Shown in pieces: positions 25,018 to 34,550 of a stretch of DNA of 64,000 nucleotides (position 1 is its first letter; each line of letters begins with the position of its first letter). Made by a program: the position numbers and the translations under genes. The stretch spans positions 48,501,488-48,565,487 of the forward strand of contig CM022949.1 in the NCBI GenBank assembly GCA_012931725.1, read 5' to 3'. The notes below the pieces were generated by a model. It made no database searches, had not been told where the DNA came from, and worked only from the letters and a program-made list of their open reading frames with translations. This DNA comes from Litsea cubeba (taxonomy: Eukaryota > Streptophyta > Magnoliopsida > Laurales > Lauraceae).

Positions 25018-25247
25018 CAGTCCGATCGATCGGGCTCCCTGGCCGATCGATCGGTCCTGAATTGCTTCCAGTTATTTACAGTCCGATCGATCGGACCTGA
25101 TGGGCGATCGATCGGTCTTGGAAACCCTCTCAGTTATTTACAGTCCGATCGATCGGACCTGATGGGCGATCGATCGGTCCTGCAAACCCTCTCAGTTATT
25201 TACAGTCCGATCGATCGGACCTGATGGGCGATCGATCGGTCCTGCAG
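25018..25247 (-). repeat. Four-copy 61-62-bp tandem repeat (5' LTR of B)
   Basis: Counterpart of 16911-17140. On the transcribed strand it lies about 700 bp downstream of the TATA-like box, so it would be in the 5' untranslated RNA. Confidence 0.88.
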
Positions 25248-25950
25248 CGAACTTCAACCCATTTGGTTGAATTCTTCTCTTGTCCAACTCCTATCCATTT
25301 CCTTTCTTTCCCTTTCTTCCATACATATCTTCACAAATGATTAGGCTATTCGTTGACCACATTATCTCATCAAATCATTATTCAAAAATCAATAAGACTA
25401 AACCATCAAACATGATAAATCATTAAAACCATTAATGAAGACAAATCAAGATTTTGCATAAAACATGATAAAACACATGAAAATCATTTCATCCACTTGC
25501 CTTGGGTCCAATTGCAAATCAAATTGAGCTCTAATCACCTCTTAGGCCCCCAATCAAGCACCTATACACAAAACCCCCAAATCCAAACCCTAGATCAACA
25601 AAATCCAAGTAAAACAAGACGGAATTCTCCAATAATTGAAATAGAGCTACCCTAGGGCTAGACAAACAAGATTATAAAACTTTTAGGAAAATCACTTACA
25701 AAGAAGTTCTTCAAAAACAAGGTGTTGTCCAAAGCCAGTTTTGGAGTGGGCGGTTTTCTTCAAAATTGGTGTCAAGACGAAGCCCTTGAGATGAGGAAGA
25801 AGATTATAGCAACTAATTTTCCATTAGCACTAGCTTAGTGGGGGATTGAAGATGAAGAGGCAAGAAAAGGTAAGGGAAAACCCTTAGGGCTGGGATTTTT
25901 CTTCTCCTCTAGGGTTTTTGCCAGAAATGGGAAAAAGAAGAAGAAGCTTT

Positions 25951-25960
25951 CTATATATAG
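25951..25960 (-). promoter_or_regulatory. TATA-like box in the 5' LTR of element B
   Basis: CTATATATAG, followed on the minus strand by AAAGCTTCTTCTTC. It is the best TATA match in the LTR and is conserved at 17845-17854. The start site was not determined. Confidence 0.5.
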
Positions 25961-26462
25961 TAAGTGGGAGTGGGGCCCACAACTTAAAGAACTTCTCGGG
26001 CTCAAAACATGGTTTTCGAGGCTTCAAATGAATTCGATGAAGAAGACAAAGTTGATCGGAAAAATTTCTAGTTTCCAAAAAGTATATATTTTGCACATTT
26101 TGGTGACATTGAAATCAGTGTCCAGATTTTGGGTAAAAAGACCATTTTGCCCTCAATTAGTGAAAAATCGGGTTTAAGGTCCTCGAATGAAAACGATGTC
26201 AACATGAAAGTTGTAGGGATTAATAAGATAAGTACAATGGGGTTAAAAACACGATTCTTGGAAATCATCGGTAAACCCCCAATCTCACACAATTCGTAAT
26301 AAGAACCCCCAAGGGTCCCACAAATAAAAAGGCTCTCCAAATTCCCCAAAGCTATCATAAAAGCTATTCTAATCCCCAACTAATCCAAAACCACTAAACA
26401 CACTTAAACTAAAATACAACTTAACCAACTCTAAACGAGGTCTCTCGGGTCGGGGTCTTACA

Positions 26463-26467
26463 CCCTT
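26463..26467. repeat. Right 5-bp target-site duplication of element B
   Basis: CCCTT, matching 15208-15212. Confidence 0.95.
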
Positions 26468-27969
26468 AGCCAGTCTAATCATCAGAGGATCATCATCCTG
26501 TGCAGCACCCAGCTGGTGGAAGCCAGGACAGTGGTACACGTACCACGAATAAAAGATGTGGGCTGAAAATACCCTATTCATGGGAAGCCCAAGCCGAACC
26601 AAAAAAGCAGCAGCCTGCAGTTCGGTACACAGGTAGGAGTAAAGAGCTGGCACCAAAGCAAGCTGCTCTCCAAAAGCCATCTGACAAGCCGGAAAAATAC
26701 AATGCGGCCTGATGTGCGTTCCATCTCCTCCAGCAAAAATAGCCTCACCAAGCCAATAAGTGAGGTAAACAGCGAGATCTCTCCGTAGTGCAATGTCAGG
26801 ACATATGGCGTTCATACTCACACAGAAATCTCTCAACTCTTCTTGCATAGCCAAGATCTTCTTCGAACTTGGATCCTGAGCCCTGGCTTCCTGGGTCGCG
26901 CTATCAGAAGACTCCCTGCTGTCAAAAAAGCTGGGGAACGAAGAACTCTTCCAACTGCTGGATCTAACTTTCAAAAATCATAGAAGGCGACAAGCTGAAA
27001 GTACAGAAGCCTGAACTCCTCAGATTGCCCCTCAAGGACGCTGTCAATCGGTATAAACTCCTCATAGAGTTTGCCAAGGATGGGTAATCTAGTAATGGCG
27101 CTCAGCTCCTTCAAAAAGAAACCAATCTCACCATTCGTCACAACGAAGGTATTGGTTTGTGGAAGGAATGACTCCAGCATAGCCATGAAGGCCTCATCGG
27201 AAAAGTTCACGGTCTCCCTGAAGGCGCGGACCGCATAAAAAATCCCGGCTTCCTTCAAAATGGCGCCACCAATCAGCAGGACACGATCAGTTCACGACTT
27301 CCACTCGGAGTCAGCATTGAAACGGCCATGAAGTCGAAAAGGCTTTATCCAATTGCTGCCATCACCGCTGAAAATACCAAGGCCCACCGGTCTCAAATCG
27401 ACCAACGGATAATCAGAACCTTGGTAGCCGCTAGATGGCATCAACAGGTCCATGTCAACAGGCGACCTCTCCGTATATCCAGGAGAACCGCCAACAAAAA
27501 CCCCGGTCTTGATTACATTTGTCATTCTCACCCAACTTGGAGGATCTTCCCTCTTAGAGCACGTGGGGGCAAGGCTCATGATCGAGACAGTGCGATCAAA
27601 CGTTGACCGGGGTAGCAACAATCTTCTTCTCACCATCTACTGTGAAAGAGAACTGAAAACATCTCCTCTGGTATGTCATGTCATCAGGAACGGCATCACC
27701 AAAGAATAAGGTAGGCTTGGGTAAAACACTCTGATCTTCCATTACCCATGGACGACTGCTTACCATGATCTTATAGAATTCCTCTCCCTTGAGAGCGATC
27801 AGTCGCTGTCTCATCTCATCTCTGTTGAGGGAGTCGCATTCTTCCAGATTTCTCTCAACATACTGGACCTTCTCAAAGGCCTGCTGAACGGCCGGATTAG
27901 AAGATCTAGAAGATCGACGAGGTATGCTTGTAGCAGGCTCTTTCCCCTTGTTCGTTCTGGAAAAACCAC
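26463..27969 (-). pseudogene. Antisense gene, upstream half of exon 2 with PMD-like domain
   Basis: It starts after the acceptor TTTGCAG (27976-27970). Spliced to exon 1 it reads MASSGFSRTNKGKEPATS. The N-terminal part (about 27950-27600) is hydrophilic, then RCFQFSFTVDGEKK. After a frameshift near 27610 a second open stretch follows. The PMD-like core (27260-26480) has the TNTF...GE block, the LPILGKLYEEF block, YLTYWLGEAIFAGG and the IRP...LALVPALYSYL block; these resemble the conserved PMD segments KTNT..GE, LPITG.FYDE and AFLSCWL. A stop (27294-27292) and a 1-bp T-run frameshift near 26970 break the frame. The exon is cut at 26463 by element B. Confidence 0.7.
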
Positions 27970-28641
27970 CTGCAAAGGATGGAAAATAAAAAGATCAAAC
28001 ATCAAAATGACAGAATCTCGCTAAAAAAAATCTGGCGAAATTTTGACATGATGCCGGGGCAATTCCGAAGAAAAGGAACTATCCCGAAAGAAATAGAAAG
28101 CTTGAAGATGGGCTCAACATTGCTGCGAGCTCCGAAACTCCAAACTTTCGAAACCTCAAAGTCCCCGCAAAATCAGGAAGGGCTCAACATCGCTGCAAGC
28201 TCCAAATTCCCAAATTTGCGAAAACTTTCAGGTATGCTATCACATCATGCTACAATTCAATTTACAAAAATATACATGCATGAACATCTTGGTAAAAAAA
28301 ATGCATTATCAATGATGAGCAAAAAAAAAGAAGAAAAGAAAACTTTCTAAAAAAAAGGGGGAAAGAAAACAAAAAAAAAGAAGAAGAAAAAAAAGGGGGA
28401 TGGCCCACAGGCAATGTGGCCGTACGGCCAGATCCGTACGGATCTGTCCGTACGGCCCACAAAAAAAAAAGAAGTGCAAAAAAAAAAAAATTAGAGAAAG
28501 CACAAAAAAAAGAGGGAAAACACGTGTAAAAAAAAAACAAATAAAAACCACGTGGAAAAAAAAGAAACAAAAAAGAAACAAAAAAAAAGAAAGAACTTTT
28601 ATTTTTCCTACAATGGAGTTTTCTTGAAAAAGGGAACTTAC
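27970..28641 (-). other. Antisense gene, intron 1 (672 nt)
   Basis: Donor CAA|GTAAGT (perfect consensus), acceptor CCTTTGCAG|GTGG. Phase 1, after ATG GCT TCA A. It contains a two-copy repeat (28110-28154 and 28169-28213, GGGCTCAACAT type), a cluster of CCGTACGG palindromes (28416-28460) and long A and T runs. The Phe-rich ORFs across it are low complexity. Confidence 0.72.
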
Positions 28642-28651
28642 TTGAAGCCAT
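28642..28651 (-). CDS. Antisense gene, exon 1 coding part with start codon
   Basis: ATGGCTTCAA, followed at once by the donor GTAAGT. The A preceding the splice completes a Ser codon with GT of exon 2. The start is favoured because of the upstream TATA box at a normal distance and because splicing opens a long frame. Confidence 0.65.
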
Positions 28652-28772
28652 TGATGGAGAAGAAGAAGAAAAGTCTTGAAGATCTTGAATAAGAAGAACT
28701 CTTGGTCTTGAAGCCCTCTTGGATTTGTTGCAAAAGAAAGCAATAAGAGCAAGAGATCCAACCTCCTCCTTG

Positions 28773-28780
28773 CTTTTATA
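28773..28780 (-). promoter_or_regulatory. TATA box of the antisense gene
   Basis: TATAAAAG on the minus strand, about 122 nt before the ATG. A start about 30 nt downstream would give a 5' UTR of about 95 nt that is CT-rich, as many plant leaders are. Confidence 0.65.
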
Positions 28781-28844
28781 GAAGAGAGCAAACCAAGAAG
28801 GAAAGAAGAAAGAGATAAATGTTACTAATTAGTAACCTTACCAA

Positions 28845-29080
28845 AAGAAAGAGATTAGAAAGATTCTTTCCCAAAAGAAAGATATCTTGAGGGATTCTCT
28901 CCCAAAAAGAAATCAATGAGAGGTTTTCTCTCAAAGATAGGATCAATGAGGGATTCTTTCCCAAAGAAAGATATCTTGAGATATCCTATCCCAAAATAAA
29001 GGGAACATGAGAGATTCTCTCCAAGTAAAGATATTCTTAGATATTCTCTATCCAAACGAGATATTTTTTGATATTCTTTA
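28845..29080 (-). repeat. Degenerate 35-45-bp repeats upstream of the antisense promoter
   Basis: Seven or so copies of an AAAGATATCTTGAG, GGATTCTCTCCCAAA type unit. The array ends about 65 bp upstream of the TATA box, so it may hold enhancer-like sites; that is inference. Confidence 0.65.
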
Positions 29081-29369
29081 CAAAAATGACACCATATGAG
29101 ATCTAAGCCATTTCAAAAGCTTAAGGTCCCATCGGTTAGCCCATATGAGCCCGGTTTGACCACCTAGGCACTTAAAAAAAAAAATTTGGGCTTTTAGTCA
29201 AGGAGAAATTCCTCTTACCAAAAGTATACAAAAATGGTTCCATGCCTCTTTTGAGTTGATTGGAGCATACAAAAAGAATTCCAAGCCCCATGAGATTCCA
29301 AAAATCAAACCATCCAGCCTCATCTACCGAATTGAGCCAAAATCTTGAAATTGACATTCCACAAAAATA
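29081..29369 (+). other. Unassigned sequence between two repeat arrays
   Basis: No ORF or motif that I can support. Confidence 0.4.
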
Positions 29370-29607
29370 AAACCAAATCCTGGTCCCCTAACTTGCCACA
29401 TATAGCTTGTTAGGTCACAAGACCAAAACCAAAAACCAAAACCTGATCCCCTAACTTGCCACATACAGCCTGTTAGGTCACAAGATCAAAACCAAAATTG
29501 ATCCCCCAACATTCCACATACAGCTTGTTGGGTCACACGGTCAAAACCAAACCCGACCCCCTAACCTGCCACATACAGCCTGTTAGGTCACAAGGTCAAA
29601 ATCAAAA
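29370..29607 (+). repeat. Four-copy tandem repeat, about 60-65-bp unit
   Basis: Each unit contains CCCCTAACTTGCCACATA or a close variant, then CAGCCTGTTAGGTCACAAG, followed by CAAAACC runs. It lies between the antisense promoter and the 3' LTR of A. Confidence 0.85.
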
Positions 29608-29816
29608 TCCACATCCCTGATGTCATCTTCAAAACTTTGCCTCGAGATGGTACGTGATCCCTTTCACTACCATAAAATTCCCCTGGAAGCTCAAAAGGCT
29701 ACAATTACAAAAAAAAAAGACTGCTCAAAGACTCTTGGTCAAGTCACGGGCTCTCCTTCACAAATCTCTTCGAGGCACATCGACTACAAAAGTTAAGCAA
29801 CTCGTCGCTGTACCTC

Positions 29817-29823
29817 GAGGGGG
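29817..29823 (+). promoter_or_regulatory. Purine tract before the 3' LTR of element A
   Basis: GAGGGGG, four bases before the LTR start TGTTGACACC, where plus-strand priming would occur. Confidence 0.6.
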
Positions 29824-31552
29824 CATTTGTTGACACCAAAAGTGTCACTTTGCCTCTTCAAAGACCCAAAGAGCTACATGAAGTCGCAACCTGCCATAAA
29901 TAGGCAATGCTACTTCCAAAAAATCAAATCTTGTCAGAATCAAATAAAAACTGCAAGATCCTTCAAGATAGCCAAAAGAGGAGTACACAAGAAGTTTCGG
30001 GCCATTTCAAAATCATTGGCCTAACTTCGCTTCTCCGGCAGCTGAAAAGGAGCTCCCGGCAGCGAAAGCATCGAGAGACACCAAATCTTCGATCAGAGCA
30101 AATGGATGTCTCAAAATACATCGTAAAGGCTCCAAGTCAAGTTCCGAGTCAAACCGACAACGTTTGACCCTACATCAACCCTCGAACAGCTAAATCAAGC
30201 CTCTCGGCGGCGAGAACCTCCTAGGCCATCGCTTATCAGATAGAGCACAATGGACGGCTTCAAAATGGTTACAAAGGGCTAACACGTCAAATTCAGGTCA
30301 TTTCGACAACATTTGACCATAGTTGATGCTCGGAAGCTAAATCAGGCCTCTCGGCGGCGAAGCTCTCCTGGGACCATGGTTTTCAAGATAGAGCTTATGG
30401 ATCATCTTAAAATGACTTCAATAGGTTCCCTGTCAAATTTTCAAGTCAATCGGACATCGGTTGACCGCACATCAAGCCGCGACATCTTCATCGCGACAAA
30501 AAGCAAGTCTACTGGTGATAGGACTCAAAACGGCTTCAAAACTTAAACAAAAGCCTATGGTTGGTCTTATTTATTGCTCAGGAGGCTTCACACCAAATTT
30601 CAGGTCATTCCGACATCGTTTGACCCAGTTTCAGCTTCTCACGGAAAATCGGCAGCTCTACGCGACATAGTCTTCGGCTTTCTCGGAAAATTAAAAACTT
30701 TGCAAACCAAAATGCAAGGATTCTCATCAGGTTTTCTGCATGGAAATCAGGCCAATAAATGATAAAAAATGTTAAGGGAAAATACAGAAGAAAAAAGAAT
30801 AAAAAAACAGCAAAAACGGACACAAAACGGGACAAAAGGGGGAAAAAAACCCTCCAGGGTCGCCCTGCGACCCTGGGGCCCAGGGTCGCCGGGAAGGCCC
30901 CGGAAACCCCGGTTTTCACCGTTTTTTCGTGATTCGAAGCGTCCGGCCTCTGGTTTTTTCCAAAATTTATACTTTTGAGACACCAAATCCTCTGACATCC
31001 GTCAAAAAACATGGGTTAATCATCAAGAGTATCGAAACAACGTTGATCGCCACCCGGTCAACCAAAAAAGTGTACTTTCTACCCGACCCGATCGAGAAAA
31101 TCGACAGGACAGATGGTACCGACCCGCTGTTGGAAACTAACACCTGAAGTTACATGGTCATCCGATGTCGATCTAGATGAAGATCCATCAATGATCACCG
31201 CCAGAAGAATCCCAAAAGACGCGGCACGGCCCGTGACTTTTCAACTGCTCGGCGACCACTTAATGCGATTAATTGACTAGCTTTATTACAGTCATTAATC
31301 CATTTCTTTGGACGGGCCAATTAGAAGCAAGCATCCGGAAGTTACAAGTCAAGAGATTAATGGCATTTAACCCATGAAACTCCTCCCATCATGGTGATTA
31401 AAGGCGATTAAATGCCCTCAATCTCCTCCGGCCAATCAGAAGCCAAGAAAAAGGAGTTACAAAATAAAGAATTCAATCTTGTAACTCCTCCCTTTATGTA
31501 GCTTTATGAAAATTAAGGCTCATAAACCCTCCTAAATGGCTATCTAAAAGCC

Positions 31553-31560
31553 TATAAATA
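31553..31560 (+). promoter_or_regulatory. TATA box of element A LTR
   Basis: TATAAATA preceded by AAGCC and followed by GGAGAGCTCTCC. It is conserved, inverted, in the LTR of C at 40709-40716. Confidence 0.7.
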
Positions 31561-31718
31561 GGAGAGCTCTCCAAGAAGAAAAGGACAATCACAAACACAC
31601 AGACAACAGACTGCAGAAAATCCAGAAACTCAGACAGAAAAAGGCGTCAGAAATCTAAGAGAGAAAACTCTGCGGAAATCCTACACTGACCACCACTACA
31701 AGGTGACAAAAGTCTCTT

Positions 31719-31746
31719 GGGGGGGGTACCCCCCGCCCCCCCAAGG
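31719..31746 (+). other. G-run/C-run self-complementary segment in the LTR leader
   Basis: Eight G, then TA, then six C, one G and seven C. It lies about 130 bp downstream of the expected transcript start. A related GGGG...TACCCCC segment is in C near 40518-40545. Confidence 0.75.
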
Positions 31747-32389
31747 TCCTTGTCTTCTCCTTCTGCCTCCAATGGCTTAGACATGGCTTTTCAGCCCGTC
31801 TACTCGGCTTTTTATTGGACATCGACCTCCTTTTGGTCTTTGTCCTCTAAAACCTGAAGTTATAGCCAAGCCAAGCGAATCAATAGCATCCTCTGTTCTC
31901 ATCTGCATGGATGACGGCGAAGTCCACATATGGCTTGCGACCGTCAATCTGAACGGGTCCCCCACAATCTTTTGAAAAGTTAGATCCTCCTTTTCTTGCT
32001 TTTCATTGTAGTTTGTATTTTTTTTAAAGAAACAAAAATCACAACTCTTGTCTTTCATTATTGATAAGAATTGTAAAACGGCTATAAATGCCAAAATCGG
32101 CTATAAATGCCAAAAAAAAATCGCCTTTCACGGCAAATCAAGAAAATGTCTCTTTTCTTAAATATATGTGTAATGGAAAACTTGAAAAGAAGTTGATTTC
32201 CTTTTTACTTGCGAAGGTTGATCTCGGATCACCACTTGCAATTCCAAGTAAAATAGAAAATCTGGCACACCCACACAAAGAAATGTTGATGCACGCCTCT
32301 TGCCTCCCGGTTACGAAAGGGTCGGACCCAACGGACTCCCACGTCCACCGACCTCGGTAGGACCAGGCGCCAGGGAGCGCGGTCCATCA

Positions 32390-32524
32390 GTCTGTTCCAT
32401 CGGACAACTCCTCTTCATTCTCAGATAAATCATGCCAATTGGATGAGCTCCTGGATCTTTGTCAGGAGACTCATCAAAGAGATATCCTGGGAGATCAATC
32501 TCTTCATGGACTTGAGATGTTGAG
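32390..32524 (-). pseudogene. Element C fragment of the protease-RT linker
   Basis: The minus strand encodes STSQVHEEIDLPGYLFDESP, matching A at about 7700-7765, and continues to RSCPM where A inserted. This identifies the host of A as its own family. Confidence 0.9.
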
Positions 32525-34550
32525 TGATCGACACTTAAATGTGCAACTCTTAACCGCAAGACTACGATGTCGTCAAGTAGTAAAGGACTAAAGAGTCCGG
32601 ATTATCGATCCCACGAAGAGAGGATGGAACAAGCAATGAATCCAATTAAAGGAGAATTGAACTAAGATATAGCTAATATAGAAAATTGAAGTAAACAATT
32701 AAAACTACTAAACTATGCATTGTAAATTATTAATTAACAATCTAAAATATGAAATTAACAAGGTTTAAGCTAATCTAACAAACTACACTAACTAGTGGAT
32801 GAATGGTGGTGGAAATGGAAGATTTAAGGTGAAGATGTGGTGTGAAATGCGTATGATTTTAAAACAAGTAGTGTGAAGTGTAGATCTAGAAATCTAGAAG
32901 TGAAAATAACAAATCAAATAAAGATTTAAACTAACAACAATAAGAATAATAGATTAGGCAATCCAAAATCCACTAAGTATGTAATTAATTCAAATAATGC
33001 ATGTTTTAATTCAATTTCCAAATCTACAATCCAATTAGCAATCTCTTGCCTAATTTGATTGGATGATTTAACAATGAAGATCAAAGTAAAAGAAAATCAA
33101 AGGCCAAGATCCTAGATCATTATCTAGCTATCCTAACAATAAATCATCAAAATCAAGCTACAAAAGATCAAAGATAAGGGCTCTAGAGCACGCTATGTGA
33201 GAGAACTTAATCAAACTACAAAGCATCAATTGAGATTATCCGAGCATCAAGTGTAGAGATAGAGCATGAGAAATGAGAGAGATTAGCACAACTAGTTCTA
33301 AAATCTATTAATCAATTAAGGTACAAGTAGGGAATTTAAACTAAAACATGCATGGAATTGAACTAATCACATTACTTAGCCTAAAAAAGAGAGCCTAATC
33401 CAAGAGCATTAGCCACTAAACATCAAGAAAGAGCTCCAAATCTTCATTAATGATCTTCAATTACACACTCTCTCTAAATTAGTTACAAAGAAGCTCCTAA
33501 TTACAATCTAAAAGTATAGAGAATGTAAAATAAAATTGCTAAAAGACTAACTTGCTAAAAGAGCCCTCTTCTCTACAAAAACATTCCAATTTCTAGAAAC
33601 TTTGAAGACATTGATGGCTCATTTTCATTCACAATGATTGCCTTCTATTTGATTTGGTTGCAACTGAAGGCTTTTGATTGGCTCTTTTGCTTTCCACATG
33701 GATTGCTTCAATTTGATTGGCTGCAACAACACTTTCCTTTTCTAAAGCATATGTGTTTTTTGCTTTTTTTGTGGTCCTTCATTTGGAGGCTTTTGATTGG
33801 CTCAATCCTTTCACATGGATTTGTGCCATGGCAGCTTTGATTGGTGCGAGAGGTAGAGTTGGATGAAATATCTTTCATGTAAAAAAATGGACCTTGTGGG
33901 ATTTAAACCATAACCTATTTCATTACCATTCAATGCTCTTAACCAATACACCAACCACTCCTTTGTGTTGGAAAATGACTTCTTCTCATCTTATTTTGGA
34001 ATTCTTTCAACAATACTGATGCCTTGGGACATTAGCCGGAAGGTTGGGGGTGGTTGCGGGGGTCCACCTACACAGAGAAATTACATAAAAATGCGCTATA
34101 ACTAATCGGATTTATGCATGATAATCCGATAATCCGTTTAATGTGATAGAATGATAAAATCTCTGTGTAAAGCAAATGATATGCATATGAGATACTGATA
34201 AAATCCGAACTAATGATGGGTAAAATATGTAATATTTAACACTCATCACACCTCCAAACCTACATTTTGCTAGTCCCAAGCAACAACTATAAAGAAAAAC
34301 TAAACTATATGCAAAAAAACACGGTAAATATCCTAACTCATTTTCGCAGGAATCGCGGCTGCACTTAGCTCGTGCAACAAGCCTTTAAACCCCTAGGTTT
34401 TCCCTAGTGGACGAGTTTTGTCTTGTGAGAGTTTTCAGTGAATAAAATCCCACAAAATTCTTTTTATTTTGGAAAGAAAATATTTTTTATGTCCAACAGT
34501 CTCTAGCAAGCTAATAAGAATGAGTACCGAGTTAGGAAGAGCTATAGTTC
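32525..34550 (-). mobile_element. Element E: 3' LTR plus adjoining internal tail of another LTR retrotransposon
   Basis: On the minus strand an internal tail (34550-34261) with GGGACTAGCAAAATGTAGG leads to a purine tract GGTTTGGAGG (34260-34251) and an LTR-like sequence beginning TGTGATGAGTG and ending GTCGATCA (34250-32525, about 1.73 kb). The tail style resembles Athila-like elements, from memory only. There are no coding sequences. The left edge abuts C at the equivalent of A position about 7706, the right edge at about 5740. So about 1.96 kb of C is missing together with the rest of E. Confidence 0.55.
33888..33962 (-). ncRNA. tRNA-like sequence with A and B boxes, inside E
   Basis: On the minus strand TGGTGTATTGG (33953-33943) fits a pol III A box and GGTTTAAATCC (33909-33899) fits a B box, about 33 bp apart as in tRNA genes. 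The flanks do not give a clean acceptor stem. It may be a tRNA-derived SINE head or chance. Confidence 0.3.

Larger units (their letters stand above)
15213..26462 (-). mobile_element. Element B: Tekay/Del-type chromovirus (Ty3/gypsy), complete with LTRs
   Basis: The element is 11,250 bp and on the minus strand. Its LTRs are 15213-18355 (element 3' end, 3143 bp) and 23322-26462 (element 5' end, 3141 bp). They begin TGTCGCGACC and end GGGGTCTTACA in plus orientation, with TG...CA ends. Inside are a PBS, one gag-pol frame interrupted by three stop codons, and a polypurine tract. The chromodomain-like tail and the RT sequence type place it with the Tekay (Del) chromoviruses. The LTRs differ at about 30 bases and seven small indels by eye, so it is the youngest visible insertion. 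It interrupts exon 2 of the antisense gene of element A. Confidence 0.93.
23322..26462 (-). repeat. Element B 5' LTR
   Basis: Pair of 15213-18355. For transcription of the element this copy is upstream. It holds a 48-bp two-copy repeat (24147-24242) and the GATCGATC array. No gene is seen within it. Confidence 0.95.
12835..28651 (-). pseudogene. Antisense intron-bearing PMD-like gene of element A, split by element B
   Basis: The gene runs opposite to gag-pol. Exon 1 (28651-28642, ATG) is followed by intron 1 (28641-27970), exon 2 (27969-26463, then 15207-14250 after removing element B and one target copy), intron 2 (14249-14149), exon 3 (14148-14035), intron 3 (14034-13957), exon 4 (13956-13846), intron 4 (13845-13771) and exon 5 (13770-12835, stop TGA). 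Every intron is GT-AG and phase 1. Exon 2 encodes a region like the plant mobile domain (PMD) family: KEAGIFYAVRAF, then PQTNTFVVTNGEIGFF, LPILGKLYEEFIP and later IRPHCIFPACQMAFGEQLAL. Acidic exons and a charged helical tail follow. PMD proteins occur both in plant transposons and in host silencing factors of the MAIN/MAIL type. The gene is decayed by several frameshifts and stops (27292-27294, near 26970, near 15025, 14464-14466, 14350-14352, 14272-14274, 13943-13945). That the domain is PMD rests on motif recall. Confidence 0.75.
1..32389 (+). mobile_element. Element A: Tat-lineage Ty3/gypsy retrotransposon, partial at its 5' end
   Basis: The visible order is the 3' end of a 5' LTR, a PBS-like site, a long repetitive leader, gag, protease, RT/RNase H, a second (archaeal-type) RNase H, integrase, an antisense gene, a purine tract and a complete 3' LTR. 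Two RNase H domains, integrase downstream of RT and an extra ORF between pol and the 3' LTR are typical of the Tat lineage. Removing element B (15213-26462) and one target duplication leaves about 21 kb in the window. Position 163 and position 32389 both end in the same LTR terminus. The right flank is another copy of the same family in inverse orientation (element C). All coding regions carry stops or frameshifts, so the copy is non-autonomous today. Confidence 0.88.
29828..32389 (+). repeat. Element A 3' LTR (2562 bp)
   Basis: It begins TGTTGACACC and ends GGTCCATCA. It aligns over its whole length with the inverse LTR of element C (39850-42439), roughly 90 percent identical by eye. It contains a TATA box, a G/C-run hairpin and GGCTATAAATGCC repeats. 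No gene is seen; the plus and minus ORFs near 30600-31000 are not protein-like. Confidence 0.92.

Noticed and set aside
28262..28791. Phe-rich minus-strand ORFs of 129 and 160 residues that look like membrane proteins
   Set aside because: They translate A/T homopolymers within intron 1 and the leader of the antisense gene. The first shares only its start codon with exon 1.
30605..31012. ORFs in the LTR of A on both strands (135, 83 and 69 residues)
   Set aside because: They lie in LTR sequence, are not conserved in frame in the LTR of C (41074-41756 gives different frames) and have biased composition.
31700..32100. A separate small gene around 31777-32094 (105 residues, minus)
   Set aside because: It lies within the LTR of A, has no family features and is not conserved in frame in C.
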